A stretch of DNA of 64,000 nt from Clostridia bacterium (GCA_026418275.1 JAOABQ010000113.1:1-64000); one strand, 5' to 3'. Counted from the stretch's first letter, positions 7,411 through 17,392 are shown. Numbers and translations are program-made. The notes: generated by a model from the sequence alone, not told the origin.

Positions 7411-10257
7411 TTAAACTAAAGGCTTAAATTCAAAGGTTACAGTACTTCCGTTGACAGTCACCAGTACATGCTTTACCAAATCCGCATTGGATGGATTTAG
7501 TCCATCAATTTGATAACCGGTTGTTGAAATATACCGTATTCCTTTTTCTACATAGCTTGTATTCGTACTTCCTTCATAGAAAACCCAAATGTTTTTACCC
7601 TTTTTCCTATATTCCGTCAATTTGTCCTGGAAAAGGTTAGCTTCCAGTCTATCGGTAAAATACTTCGGAGAATCGGCCATAAAGACAAATATATTGCTGC
7701 CTTTTGCAGATTCCAACTGTCCCATAAACCATGCCCATTGGTCTTTATCCGACTCACGGAGCCCTCTGTCACTGGTATCCAATTGAATAAACCGGCTGTT
7801 TTTCACGTCAAAAGCCTTATACCCCTTATCGGTTGAAATAAACGGAACCTTTAAGGACTTTGTAATCTTATGGGCACTTTTTCCGATGAAAGCTGCTGCT
7901 TCATTGCTTGCCGTCTTATCCAAAAGCCTCCTTAAAAGAAGCTTCTCCAAAAGATTTCGGGGCTCATGGGTCTGAGCAAAAACAGAAAATTGAAAGGAAG
8001 TACTACTTTTTTTGAAAACAACACTTTTATTGGCTTCATCCTTCCACGGAGTATCTTTAGGAAGAGTGTTTAAATCTACGGCCGGATAACTTGATGTTGT
8101 AAAGGTCAAATCATCCATATATACATATCCTGAATCACTGATATTGTCCGTTTGCACTACGTACAAGCGTGTCAACCTTTCAGGTGATTTAATCCCTTCA
8201 AGATTAGCCTCCAGGTACTTCCACCCAGTCCACTCCATCCCTTTTGCTAAGTATACAGCGTGTTTTTCTCCCGCTTCATTATAAATTTCCGCAGCAAACC
8301 AATTTGTATTTACATGATCGTTGTATACCCAAAGACCGACTTTATACATATTGGAATCCAGCTTAATACCGTCATTTGAAAATACTGCGTAAGAAGCCCG
8401 TGTTCCCTCAATGCTTGTAAAGTCATAATACAGCTTCCCTGCATAATTCCCGGAATGTTTTTCCTCATCGGTAATGAGGTAATCCCCACCCAATCCTTGA
8501 GGATAGGACATAAAAGATCCATTGATTACTTCAAATCCATCTTTCATTACAGTTTCAATTTTTTCAACCGCTACTGCACAATAAGCATGGGCATTTCCTA
8601 AAGATGCATCCAAATACCCGGTCCCCTGTCCGCTTGCTTCAAAAATACCTTTGTTGATCTTTCCAATATTCCCATTTACTTTCCATGTTAAGTCCTCCGG
8701 ACTAATCTTTGCTGTAAAACCGTTTTTGTTTTTACCCGTTGCACTTACAGATGCTGTTTTATTTAAGCGCACTTCAACCTTTTGAGTACTTAACTCGATT
8801 GAAACAGGTAAACTCAGCGCACTTATCTCCAGTTCCGCAGAAATCTTTCCGACAGCTGCTTTAACCTTTCCATCCCCAATAGCCTTTGCATGAAGTACAT
8901 TTCCTTCAAAGCTGCCCTTTAATCCCGAAATGCTCCATTTTACATCCTCCGGTTTTACAGCAATAGGGTTGAAATATTTATCATATCCTTTTACCGCAAA
9001 CTTCCTGGATGTATTGACGAACATATTCGTATCTTCGGTATCAATGACAAGTCCCTCCAGCTCACCCGGAGGTGCAACAGAAAAGATCCCCAAGGCAGTG
9101 GATATTTTCCTGGGTGCCCCATCCGAAGAGACGTTGGCCATCTCTGCCTTACTCTCTCCCAAAGGTCTTGCAGCTATGGTAGTGGACCCGCCTCCGTCAA
9201 AATTCAGCGCATTATATGCGCCCAACTCCTGCATTAACTTTGCCATTTCCAATAAAGTCATCCCAATAATAGAACCTTGGTTTCCATCTACAGTTGCAAC
9301 GATCAGCTGTTTTCCATCCTGTGTACTTCCAACAGCGGTTCTCGGCTTGTTTCCCATTATGTCCGACCCTGTGTATGAAAATTTCGCCGGGATCTGCCCA
9401 TCCTTAACCAACATCGCGCTTCCTGTTAAAGACGTTTTGATGTTCTTCCAATCCGGCGTCGTCGCTATATCCATATTTACAGGATCTCCAGCAACAAAAT
9501 TTTTCAGTAGAAAGTCTCCGCCCACTTTTCTTGTAATGACGACATAACCGTTTTGGGGTATCTCAACCGCAGGCTTTGCTTGACGGATTTCCAGTACCTT
9601 ACCACCCTCCACTACCATTTCCACAACATCCGGATAGGTCTGGGATGCCCCCAGGCTGGTGGTACCCCATTTTCTATCCCAAATGGTAAAATCGGTATAT
9701 TTGAAGTTGGGATGGCTTGGCTTGTTGTACTGCAGCACTGTTGCAGTTTTGCCATTGGGAGCAATCAGCTTTATGTCGGTTTTCCAGTAGTTATACATTA
9801 CCTGGTTTAAGTTATTTAAGGAAAAAGAGGCCATGGATTCACTATACCGGTTATACTCATTGGAAGCCGTGATTATCTTTCCGTCTTGAACAATAGGTCC
9901 GTCAGGATAGGGGTCATACCCGGCTATCCTGTTGAAGAAGCTGGCATTTACCGCCGCTACCGCCCCGCTTGCATTGGCAAGGTCTTTTACATTTACCAGC
10001 TTTTTCACCGTTTCCGAATGAATAAGAGTATCTACTTTAACATAGGGGTTGGTCAAATCTGCCCGCAGAACATTAATTTTATACCAGCCGTCCACAGTAA
10101 ACCGGGTGATTTTCTCCAGCGTTACTCCTGACGTCACCTGTTCCTTCGTTGTTTTCCCGTAAATTACTCCGGACTCTGCATTTGCAGTAACCGGTGTGAT
10201 TAAAGCGATCATCGCAAATATGAGTATCATGGATAAACTTTTTCTTATGTACTTCAT
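7411..10257 (-). CDS. secreted phosphodiester glycosidase (NAGPA-domain) protein
   Basis: A large exported protein of about 948 aa. It begins with a signal peptide (charged start, hydrophobic stretch, TANA cleavage region near residue 28). Residues of about 85-400 form the NAGPA/DUF2233 domain, with AVNASFFN, PRTAVGSTQDG and NFDGGGSTT motifs; this family cleaves phosphodiester-linked sugars, as in N-acetylglucosamine-1-phosphodiester alpha-N-acetylglucosaminidase. Bacterial Ig-like modules (about 400-570) and a carbohydrate-binding-like beta-sandwich (about 575-745) follow. The last roughly 190 residues look like a metallophosphatase fold without clear metal ligands. The ATG at 10257 follows AGGAGGGTGAAA; an in-frame GTG two codons earlier is less likely. 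It lies 18 bases after a TtcA-like gene. A wall-teichoic-acid or wall-glycan substrate is possible but not shown. Confidence 0.85.
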   Translation of the reverse strand: MKYIRKSLSMILIFAMIALITPVTANAESGVIYGKTTKEQVTSGVTLEKITRFTVDGWYKINVLRADLTNPYVKVDTLIHSETVKKLVNVKDLANASGAVAAVNASFFNRIAGYDPYPDGPIVQDGKIITASNEYNRYSESMASFSLNNLNQVMYNYWKTDIKLIAPNGKTATVLQYNKPSHPNFKYTDFTIWDRKWGTTSLGASQTYPDVVEMVVEGGKVLEIRQAKPAVEIPQNGYVVITRKVGGDFLLKNFVAGDPVNMDIATTPDWKNIKTSLTGSAMLVKDGQIPAKFSYTGSDIMGNKPRTAVGSTQDGKQLIVATVDGNQGSIIGMTLLEMAKLMQELGAYNALNFDGGGSTTIAARPLGESKAEMANVSSDGAPRKISTALGIFSVAPPGELEGLVIDTEDTNMFVNTSRKFAVKGYDKYFNPIAVKPEDVKWSISGLKGSFEGNVLHAKAIGDGKVKAAVGKISAELEISALSLPVSIELSTQKVEVRLNKTASVSATGKNKNGFTAKISPEDLTWKVNGNIGKINKGIFEASGQGTGYLDASLGNAHAYCAVAVEKIETVMKDGFEVINGSFMSYPQGLGGDYLITDEEKHSGNYAGKLYYDFTSIEGTRASYAVFSNDGIKLDSNMYKVGLWVYNDHVNTNWFAAEIYNEAGEKHAVYLAKGMEWTGWKYLEANLEGIKSPERLTRLYVVQTDNISDSGYVYMDDLTFTTSSYPAVDLNTLPKDTPWKDEANKSVVFKKSSTSFQFSVFAQTHEPRNLLEKLLLRRLLDKTASNEAAAFIGKSAHKITKSLKVPFISTDKGYKAFDVKNSRFIQLDTSDRGLRESDKDQWAWFMGQLESAKGSNIFVFMADSPKYFTDRLEANLFQDKLTEYRKKGKNIWVFYEGSTNTSYVEKGIRYISTTGYQIDGLNPSNADLVKHVLVTVNGSTVTFEFKPLV

Positions 10258-10275
10258 TTTCACCCTCCTATTTTT

Positions 10276-10983
10276 TTACCATTCATCAATATGGGAACGT
10301 TTGATTGCTCCAAAAATATTCGTCTTAATGTCCCGGTTTTGTTTCTGAAGTCCCAAGAGCAGTTCCTTCATGACCTGGCGTGTTGTAGTACCGTTCACAG
10401 GACAGGGACTTGGAACGGTTTTAATATTAAAATCCTTAATAAAACTTTTGACATCTTTCTCTTCTGTATAAATCAGCGGTCTGATAAGATATAATTCTTT
10501 GCGCTTTAGGTACGTTACGGGAGAAAATGTGTGAAACCGCCCCTCGTAAAACGTACTCATTAAAAGTGTTTCAATCACATCGTCCTTGTGGTGTGCCAGT
10601 GCTACCTTATTACAGTTTAGCCTTTTTGCCACATTATGAAGTGCTCCCCGTCTTAAGTTCGCACATAAAGAACATGGGTTCTTCTCCTGCCTCACCTCAA
10701 AGAGTATCTTTCCGATATATGTTTCCTCTATGGTATAATTTACACCGATTTTGCTGCAAAGGTCCTTTACCGGGTTAAGGTCAAATTCCCCGATCCCCAA
10801 GGTTAAAGTAACCGCCTCCAGTTCAAACTTCTTTGGATAGAAGTTTTTTAGCATATTGAGCGCCACCAGAAGCGTAAGACTGTCCTTTCCTCCGGATACC
10901 CCTACAACAACCCGGTCCCCCTCTTCAATCATTTGGTAGTCAGCGATTGCTCTTCTGATCTGACCTAGAATTTTCTTTTGCAT
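10276..10983 (-). CDS. TtcA-family tRNA 2-thiolation ATP pyrophosphatase
   Basis: This 235-aa PP-loop protein has the ATP-binding signature GVSGGKDSLT (residues 28-37). It also has a CSLCANLRRG motif near residue 101 and a PSPCPVNG motif near residue 193, supplying the cysteines expected in the TtcA/TtuA group that ligates an iron-sulfur cluster and thiolates tRNA. It lacks the N-terminal zinc cysteines of TtuA, so a TtcA-like cytidine-32 thiolase is the closer match; the exact target base is inferred. It is the first gene of a two-gene unit with the secreted glycosidase, and I see no functional link between them. Confidence 0.85.
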   Translation of the reverse strand: MQKKILGQIRRAIADYQMIEEGDRVVVGVSGGKDSLTLLVALNMLKNFYPKKFELEAVTLTLGIGEFDLNPVKDLCSKIGVNYTIEETYIGKILFEVRQEKNPCSLCANLRRGALHNVAKRLNCNKVALAHHKDDVIETLLMSTFYEGRFHTFSPVTYLKRKELYLIRPLIYTEEKDVKSFIKDFNIKTVPSPCPVNGTTTRQVMKELLLGLQKQNRDIKTNIFGAIKRSHIDEW

Positions 10984-11090
10984 AGCTCCCTCAGCCTAAG
11001 TTTTATTTGTGTACTATTATAAACCAGTTGCCGGGGGGGATCAAGTTAATGTAATGTTTCAATTTTGTTACAATTCATATGGAGAATGGA

Positions 11091-11125
11091 AAATCCAGCC
11101 CTCCGATTTGTTAGGCTGGATTTTT
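11091..11125. terminator. hairpin terminator
   Basis: AAATCCAGCC and GGCTGGATTT pair perfectly with T-runs on either side. It lies about 105 bases after the HD-domain gene that ends the leftward ppx operon. Confidence 0.7.
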
Positions 11126-11230
11126 AACAGAACGGTAATTTAATTTATGTAATTATGTAATCTAAATTTTGATGCACTTAAGATTTGAATCGCAGTTCTT
11201 GGAGTCTCAAATCAAATGAATTTTGACTCT

Positions 11231-11803
11231 TCAAGTACCCACTAACTTTATATCCATATTAAATATCTCCCTAAAAAGCTGTTTCTTCCGCGCCAGCCTA
11301 TCGTCCAAAGCTTCCGGTTTGACACCCTCAATCTGTATTTCCAATATGGATTCTATAACCCTTACACCCTTAATGGCTACTTCCTCCCGGGTATAATCAA
11401 GCGCATCCGCTGCACGAAGTATGGCACTTAGCTTCCTAACTGCCTCCCGCTCCCTTTTTGACAAAAGATAAATATCCGGATGCTCCTTTTTCCTGTGGCT
11501 GAAAGTTATGAGAGAAAGCATTTCCTTACTCTTTCTCGGGTATTTCTCCAAAAGCTCGTCATTCTCAATGAGGAACTTTGTATGCTTGTGGTGCTTTCTC
11601 CCGCTTACAAAGCTTCCGATATCATGAAGCAAGGCTGCATGCTCTAAAATAAGCCGCTCTTTTGCACCCAGCTTGTGTATGCTCTCTAATGCATCAAATA
11701 TTTTTAAAGCACATGTCCTTACAAATTGGGCATGCCTCTCCTCATATCTGTATTTTAAAGCGAGGCTCAGAATGTTTTGCTCCTGGCTTTTTTCCTTTTC
11801 CAT
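11231..11803 (-). CDS. HD-domain phosphohydrolase-like protein
   Basis: This 190-aa all-helical protein has the metal-binding H...HD...D pattern of the HD superfamily: HAQFVRTC near residue 19, HAALLHDIG near 50-58, and RAADALDYTR near 127-136. It closely resembles the C-terminal HD domain that follows many Ppx/GppA phosphatases. Here it is a free-standing protein whose start overlaps the stop of a thymidylate-kinase-like gene. The operon also contains a full Ppx/GppA protein with its own C-terminal HD-like domain. A role in polyphosphate or (p)ppGpp/nucleotide turnover is inferred from that neighbourhood. Confidence 0.75.
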   Translation of the reverse strand: MEKEKSQEQNILSLALKYRYEERHAQFVRTCALKIFDALESIHKLGAKERLILEHAALLHDIGSFVSGRKHHKHTKFLIENDELLEKYPRKSKEMLSLITFSHRKKEHPDIYLLSKREREAVRKLSAILRAADALDYTREEVAIKGVRVIESILEIQIEGVKPEALDDRLARKKQLFREIFNMDIKLVGT

Positions 11804-12495
11804 TAACCAACCCCCAAAAACTCCTCCAGGTTTTTTCGAAACTTTGCTTGAATTTTATCTATATTATCCTTCCCATTGACAACAATAAAATTATATTCAT
11901 TTACCATTTCCTCATATTCTTTTCTTAAAAGTGCATGGTACTTTTTATAGCTGTCAAACATATCACTGGACAGATATAAGTCCATTCCGGACTCCCAGTA
12001 ATCCAAATGCCCATACTTTGCAAAGGTTCTATGAAGCAGTGTATCTGCATCAAGGTCAAGGTAAAATATCATATCGGGAATCAGCGCAAACCCAAAAAGC
12101 TTGATAAGCCATTCTTTACTGGCTCCTCTTACAATATCCCTTGCCATAAGCGTATAGATATACCGGTCTGCAAGTACAATATATCCCGCAGAAAGGGCAG
12201 GTATAATTTTATTTTCCAGTTGGTCTGCAAAATCCGTACAATAAAGAAGGCCTAGAGTCGTTTTCCCCAGAATATTCCCTTTTTTTGCCTCGTTAATCAC
12301 ATTACCGACCAGCATAGACCTTTTTAATCCGGTATCCAATACAGCATGCCCCTTGGCCTCAAGCCATTCCTTCAGTAATGTTATTTGGGTTGTACGCCCC
12401 GAGCAATCCGGGCCTTCGATTACGATCAATTTTCCCGGCAAACTCTTTTGAGATAAGTATGGCAGGCCCTTCCCGTAAAACAAATTGTCCTTCAT
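11803..12495 (-). CDS. thymidylate-kinase-like protein with altered P-loop
   Basis: This 230-aa P-loop kinase fold resembles dTMP kinase: GKLIVIEGPDCSGRTTQ near residues 21-37, then a DRYIYT motif near residue 107. In the Walker A sequence the invariant lysine is replaced by arginine (SGRTT instead of SGKST), which normally cripples phosphate transfer. The rest of the fold is well kept, including the helix after the P-loop and a Leu/Asp-rich strand (DMIFYLDLDAD). It is a paralogue of the next gene upstream, which keeps the lysine, so the two may form a heterodimer of active and regulatory subunits. A true housekeeping Tmk is usually near 205-210 aa and lies elsewhere. Confidence 0.75.
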   Translation of the reverse strand: MKDNLFYGKGLPYLSQKSLPGKLIVIEGPDCSGRTTQITLLKEWLEAKGHAVLDTGLKRSMLVGNVINEAKKGNILGKTTLGLLYCTDFADQLENKIIPALSAGYIVLADRYIYTLMARDIVRGASKEWLIKLFGFALIPDMIFYLDLDADTLLHRTFAKYGHLDYWESGMDLYLSSDMFDSYKKYHALLRKEYEEMVNEYNFIVVNGKDNIDKIQAKFRKNLEEFLGVG

Positions 12496-12515
12496 CTGAT
12501 GTCTCCCTCTTATCC

Positions 12516-13217
12516 TTATGTTTTCTTTCGATAGGGTGATTTATAACCCTCCAGATTTTCTTTTACAATCTCCCTTACAATTTCCTGCTGCTTTTCGATG
12601 GATAAGGTGGCATCGATCACCTTGAAATATTCCTCCGCTGCCATATTGTCATAGTTCTTTTTAATGATCCCCTGAAATATTTTAAAGCTTTCCACCGGAT
12701 CATTACTCCATCCCATATCCATTCCCGCCTCATGATATTTTAACTGCGGCCTGCCTGCCAATATCCTTTGAATGGATACCTCAAGGGGCGCTTGAAAATA
12801 AAAGGCAATGGATGGTTTTGCGGCAAAATCATATACATTTCTAACCCAGTTGCCGTCACACCCTCTTGCCATATCCCTCGCATAAGCCGTGTAGATATAC
12901 CGGTCACATAGTACAATATAACCTGCTCTCAAGTGGGGCAAAATCAACTTCTCGTAGCGGTCCGCAAAGTCACTCGCATGAACCAGGCTAAACGTTGTCG
13001 GGGTTAAAAGATTTTTTTTCTTTGCTTTCTTTGTAGCTTCTTTAATGAGCTCGGATGAGTTCCATTCAGTAAAAAAAACAATATACCCTTTCGATTCAAG
13101 CCACTTCTTTAAAAGGTAAATCTGGGTACTTTTCCCTGATCCATCACAGCCTTCAACTACAAATAATTTTCCCGGAAAGGATTTTCCCAATCCCAAGCCT
13201 CTTACCTTTTTCAGCAT
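12516..13217 (-). CDS. thymidylate-kinase-like protein, intact P-loop
   Basis: This 233-aa protein carries a complete Walker A (EGCDGSGKST near residue 22-31) and a DRYIYTAYARDMARG segment that corresponds to the DRY/LID-proximal region of dTMP kinases. I start it at 13217, where GGAGGGAAATT precedes ATG; an upstream extension to 13286 has no ribosome binding site. It is followed after 20 bases by a paralogue with a mutated P-loop, and preceded by a Ppx/GppA phosphatase gene. The substrate need not be dTMP: polyphosphate-dependent kinases share this fold, and the operon points to polyphosphate or nucleotide chemistry. Confidence 0.78.
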   Translation of the reverse strand: MLKKVRGLGLGKSFPGKLFVVEGCDGSGKSTQIYLLKKWLESKGYIVFFTEWNSSELIKEATKKAKKKNLLTPTTFSLVHASDFADRYEKLILPHLRAGYIVLCDRYIYTAYARDMARGCDGNWVRNVYDFAAKPSIAFYFQAPLEVSIQRILAGRPQLKYHEAGMDMGWSNDPVESFKIFQGIIKKNYDNMAAEEYFKVIDATLSIEKQQEIVREIVKENLEGYKSPYRKKT

Positions 13218-13331
13218 AATTTCCCTCCAGCATGACCATTTGAAAGATGTGAGAAACCTGTAATTGTGCGCGGTATAAAAGCGCACAGCATATGCTGTGC
13301 AAAATGGTACATACCCTTTAATCCTTTTCGC

Positions 13332-14852
13332 TTATGAAATGACAAAAGATTTTCTAAATATTTTTTTAAAACTGTCGTTTTTCTCATTTGCCAGGCTGAG
13401 TTCAAGTTCAGCATCTCCTTCTTTAATTGTCTTAATCTTCACCGTACTCTCACAAATCTGGCATTCCAGAGCTTTAATAATACCCGTTTCACTCCTATCC
13501 AAACATTCGGCAATTCTTAAAAACATTGAAAGCTTGGTGAATATTTGTACATCCCCCAGTTTAAGAACCCCTTTATATTTTTTGCTCCATTCCAACAGCA
13601 TATCCTTGTTTCCATGAGATGCAGCAACAGCGGCAACCAGCAGTGTCTCCCGGTGTGTAAGGCCGTTTAATCTGGAATGCAATATAACATAAAATGAATG
13701 TATGTGATGGTCATAGTAACTGATAGAAATCCCAATATCATGTAAGAGGGCAGAAATTCTAAGAAGTTTTCTTTCATTCTCACCCAAACCATGTAATTCC
13801 CCAAGCTGGTCAAACAATGAAAGACTTATATCACAAACATGTCTTGCATGCTCTTGACGGACATCATAGAGCTGCATACAGTTATTAAGGCTAAACTCAA
13901 GTGCATCGGAATACCACTGCATTGACTTATTCTTTAACACATATTCGAATAAAATACCTTCTCTAAGGCCATTCCCGCTAATATGCAATACTTTGGCGTT
14001 TGTCAGGACAGCAATCGCCTTTAGTATGGCAAGGCCCCCCACAATAATATCTGCCCTTTTGGACGATATTCCTTTTATTTTTCTTCTGGATTCCAAATCA
14101 AGGCTGCCTAAATAATCATAGGTCTCGAAAAAATCCTTTAACGCAATACAATAGTTGTGCATTAATTCAAGGGTATAATTATTTTGTTTTTTATGAATTT
14201 CAGCAAAATTTCGGATGGTCCCGCCTAGTCCTACAATGGCTTCGTTGTCTTCCCCGGTAAGCCACTTGAGCTCCTGCAGTCTGCCTTTAATATACTCTTC
14301 CAACGACTGAAGCTTTTCGGGTACGACCGTGTCCTTGCCAAGAAACTCCTCCGTCGCAACCACCGCCCCGATGGGAATACTTACATAGTTTACAACCTGA
14401 CGGTTCTTTACCTTTATAACCTCTGTACTTCCTCCACCGATATCTACAATGATTCCATCCTTTACATCCATTGTACGCACCACCGCATTATAAACGTACA
14501 GGGCTTCTTCCTCACCCGAGAGGACTTTAAACTTCAACCCGGAGGCGTATTGTATCAATTTTAAGAAATTTTCCTTGTTTTCTGCCTTACGGACAGCAGC
14601 AGTAGCTACAGGAATAATATCCCTCAAATGGACCCCATGGTCCATGCACAGATTCTTAAACATTTTAACAATCCGGACTGCCCTTCTCATGGCAAAATCA
14701 TTTAAATATTTACCTTCTATCATTCCTTCACTGAGCCTTACGTTGTCGCTTATATCATCAATAAGCTTAAAAGCCCCATTTTGTCTAATTTCAAAAATTA
14801 CAAGCCGGATTGAGTTGGATCCCAAATCGATAATCCCTATTTTCTTTGCCAA
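13332..14852 (-). CDS. ppx: Ppx/GppA family exopolyphosphatase/guanosine pentaphosphatase
   Basis: This 506-aa protein has an actin-like ATPase fold at the N-terminus (IGIIDLGSNSIRLVIF, residues 5-20; DIGGGSTEV near 138; GLGGTIRN near 208). The C-terminal third is HD-like (EHARHVCDIS near 335, ALLHDIGISISYYDHH near 369). The family hydrolyses polyphosphate chains or pppGpp; the two activities cannot be separated by sequence alone. It heads a leftward operon with two thymidylate-kinase-like proteins and a free HD protein. I do not see a polyphosphate kinase gene in this window. Confidence 0.88.
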   Translation of the reverse strand: MAKKIGIIDLGSNSIRLVIFEIRQNGAFKLIDDISDNVRLSEGMIEGKYLNDFAMRRAVRIVKMFKNLCMDHGVHLRDIIPVATAAVRKAENKENFLKLIQYASGLKFKVLSGEEEALYVYNAVVRTMDVKDGIIVDIGGGSTEVIKVKNRQVVNYVSIPIGAVVATEEFLGKDTVVPEKLQSLEEYIKGRLQELKWLTGEDNEAIVGLGGTIRNFAEIHKKQNNYTLELMHNYCIALKDFFETYDYLGSLDLESRRKIKGISSKRADIIVGGLAILKAIAVLTNAKVLHISGNGLREGILFEYVLKNKSMQWYSDALEFSLNNCMQLYDVRQEHARHVCDISLSLFDQLGELHGLGENERKLLRISALLHDIGISISYYDHHIHSFYVILHSRLNGLTHRETLLVAAVAASHGNKDMLLEWSKKYKGVLKLGDVQIFTKLSMFLRIAECLDRSETGIIKALECQICESTVKIKTIKEGDAELELSLANEKNDSFKKIFRKSFVIS

Positions 14853-15043
14853 AATACCACCACGCTAGAATTATTTTTGACCTTTTTTATTATTTGATTT
14901 AATTAAGGTTATTATAACATAGTTGGAAAAACGGTAATATGAGAATTGCAGCATCCACTTCCGCACCTGTTAAGTCGCTTTAAAATTCCGAATATTTTCC
15001 TTAAGGAGCGTTAATGTGCGTTACATGCCATGAGAGGTTAATC

Positions 15044-17269
15044 CTACATATATTCAATAAAACACTTTCTGATTTTATCCGCAAGCCCTGAAAACCTAAG
15101 TGCTTCCCGTTCATTATTAATCATCTCGTATAAAGCATCTTCACTCCCCACAAGCACCGCTAAACTCTTAGCCCGGGTAATGGCAGTATATAAAAGGTTT
15201 CTGGTCATAAGGATCTGTGGCCCCTGATAAATGGGAAGTACTACTACAGGAAACTCCGATCCCTGGCTTTTATGAATCGTAATGGCAAAGGCAGGCTCAA
15301 TTTCGTCCAAAATACTAAAGTCATATTCTACAACTTTTTCGTCTTCAAATAATACAACTACCTTTTGTTCTTCCTGATCGATTTCCTGGATAATTCCCGT
15401 ATCCCCATTAAATACTCCTTCACCTTCCAAGTAGGGCTTCCTTTTCTTCTCCCACCTTAAACCGTAATTATTTTTAATCTGCATGACACGGTCGCCCTCC
15501 CTGAATAAATATTCCCGGAAGCTTTTTTCACTTTTATTTTTATCCGACGGGTTTAGAGCTTTTTGCAGTTCTATATTTAGGTTTGTAACCCCGGTTTGGC
15601 CCTTTCTCATGGGAGTAAGCACTTGGATATGCCGCATGGGATCATAGCCATATGCGTTGGGAAGTCTGGTACAACACAACTCAACAACCGTCTTGATCAT
15701 GTCCCCGGTCCCTCCACGGGGCATAAAATAGAAATCTTTTCCCTTCCGGTTGAGGTAGGGAATTTCACCTTTATTTATTCTATGTGCATTTACGATGATC
15801 ATGCTTTCTTCAGCTTGTCTAAAAACATCCGTTAATTTGACAGTCTTTAGCATTCCGCTCATAATGATATCTTTTAATACATTTCCCGCTCCTACCGCGG
15901 GAAGCTGGTCCACATCTCCCACAAGAATCAGCCTGGTTCCCGGCATAATGGCCTTTAGCAGGTGATTCATCAAAAGAATGTCCACCATGGACATTTCATC
16001 AATAATGATTACATCCGCATCTACAGGGTTGGAATCATTCTTCGTAAATGTAAGATTGGAATCGTCCCCTGCAAAACCAATTTCCAAAAGCCGGTGAATG
16101 GTCTTTGCTTCCACCCCGGTTGCTTCAGACATACGTTTTGCAGCCCTTCCCGTAGGCGCTGCCAATGCCACTTCATGGCCTTCCCGTTCAAGGATCTTAA
16201 TAATGCTTCTGATAATAGTGGTTTTACCTGTTCCAGGCCCACCGGTAATCACCATAACCCCATTTACCAATGCTTCCCTAATGGCCTCTTTCTGTCTCTC
16301 TGCCAGAATAATTTTATCTTCTATTTGTATGTCATGCATCAACTTGTCAAAAGTATCCTTTTCTTCTTCAAAACATAGGTTTGAAAGCTCTACCAAACGC
16401 TTGCATACGTTAAGCTCTGCTTGATAGAAAGCACTTAAATATACCTTATTATATCCATTCTCTTTTTCAACAAATACGGCTTTATCCATTACAAGGGTAA
16501 TCAAGGCATCGTCGATACTCTCTATGCTTACCTCTAACAGTGCAGAAGTATGCTCCTTGAGCTTTCCATCGGATATATAGGTATGGCCGTTGCCTGCGGC
16601 CTGAGATAAAACATATTTTATGGCACTGGAAATTCTGTACTTTGACGCAGGATCAATCCCCATATTTCTGGCAATCCTGTCTGCCGTCTTGAATCCGATC
16701 CCGAAAACCTCATCCGCAAGGCGGTATGGATTTGACTTGATTTCCTCAATGGTATTTTCGCCAAAAGTTTTATATATTTTGGTAGCATAGGTGGAGCTAA
16801 TTCCATATTCCTGGAAAAACATAATCACCTTCATTAACTCCCGCTGGTCTGCAAAAACTTGTCCGATTCTTAAAGCTTTCTCATAGTTGATCCCTTTAAC
16901 GGTAGATAGCTTTTCGGGACTAAACTGGATAATATTTAAAGTGTCTTCACCAAATTTTTTAACAATTTTTTTGGCGGTAGCCGGGCCCACCCCTTTGATA
17001 ATACCCGATGCAAGGTATTTTTCAATCGCATCCGTTGTCTCAGGAAGCATCTTCTCATAGGTTTCTACCTTGAGCTGCTCACCATAATCAGGGTGTGTCA
17101 CCCATTTTCCCGTGATTTTAACTGTTTCTCCCACATTAATAAACGGCATATATCCAACCGCCGTCACAACCTCCTGCTCATGACGTACATCACATATGGT
17201 ATAGCCGTTTACTTCATTGGAAAATATTATTTCTTCAATGGTTCCTTCGATTGTGATCAAACGATTCAC
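15044..17269 (-). CDS. recD2: ATP-dependent RecD2 helicase
   Basis: This 741-aa superfamily 1B 5'-3' DNA helicase acts in DNA repair without RecBC. After an N-terminal OB-like domain (residues 1-75), helix-hairpin-helix segments follow (GPATAKKIV near 94, GINYEKALRIG near 125, GIGFKTADRIA near 190). The helicase core has Walker A GGPGTGKTT near residue 344, Walker B VIIIDEMSMVD near 422, and motif VI YTAITRAK near 707. The length and the helix-hairpin-helix region identify RecD2 rather than RecBCD RecD. It stands alone on the leftward strand. Confidence 0.93.
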   Translation of the reverse strand: MNRLITIEGTIEEIIFSNEVNGYTICDVRHEQEVVTAVGYMPFINVGETVKITGKWVTHPDYGEQLKVETYEKMLPETTDAIEKYLASGIIKGVGPATAKKIVKKFGEDTLNIIQFSPEKLSTVKGINYEKALRIGQVFADQRELMKVIMFFQEYGISSTYATKIYKTFGENTIEEIKSNPYRLADEVFGIGFKTADRIARNMGIDPASKYRISSAIKYVLSQAAGNGHTYISDGKLKEHTSALLEVSIESIDDALITLVMDKAVFVEKENGYNKVYLSAFYQAELNVCKRLVELSNLCFEEEKDTFDKLMHDIQIEDKIILAERQKEAIREALVNGVMVITGGPGTGKTTIIRSIIKILEREGHEVALAAPTGRAAKRMSEATGVEAKTIHRLLEIGFAGDDSNLTFTKNDSNPVDADVIIIDEMSMVDILLMNHLLKAIMPGTRLILVGDVDQLPAVGAGNVLKDIIMSGMLKTVKLTDVFRQAEESMIIVNAHRINKGEIPYLNRKGKDFYFMPRGGTGDMIKTVVELCCTRLPNAYGYDPMRHIQVLTPMRKGQTGVTNLNIELQKALNPSDKNKSEKSFREYLFREGDRVMQIKNNYGLRWEKKRKPYLEGEGVFNGDTGIIQEIDQEEQKVVVLFEDEKVVEYDFSILDEIEPAFAITIHKSQGSEFPVVVLPIYQGPQILMTRNLLYTAITRAKSLAVLVGSEDALYEMINNEREALRFSGLADKIRKCFIEYM

Positions 17270-17392
17270 CCTAACCTTTACAGCCGTTTATACCGGCAAT
17301 TTCTCTATCATAAACAAATAAAAATACCTGTTTATATAAAGTATAAATTAATTCCACTTTCATGAAAAGATGTTTCATAAAATTACATAATT

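Noticed and set aside
8930-9547. A 205-codon rightward frame inside the glycosidase gene
   Set aside because: It is the antisense of the NAGPA domain, whose motifs are clear on the other strand.
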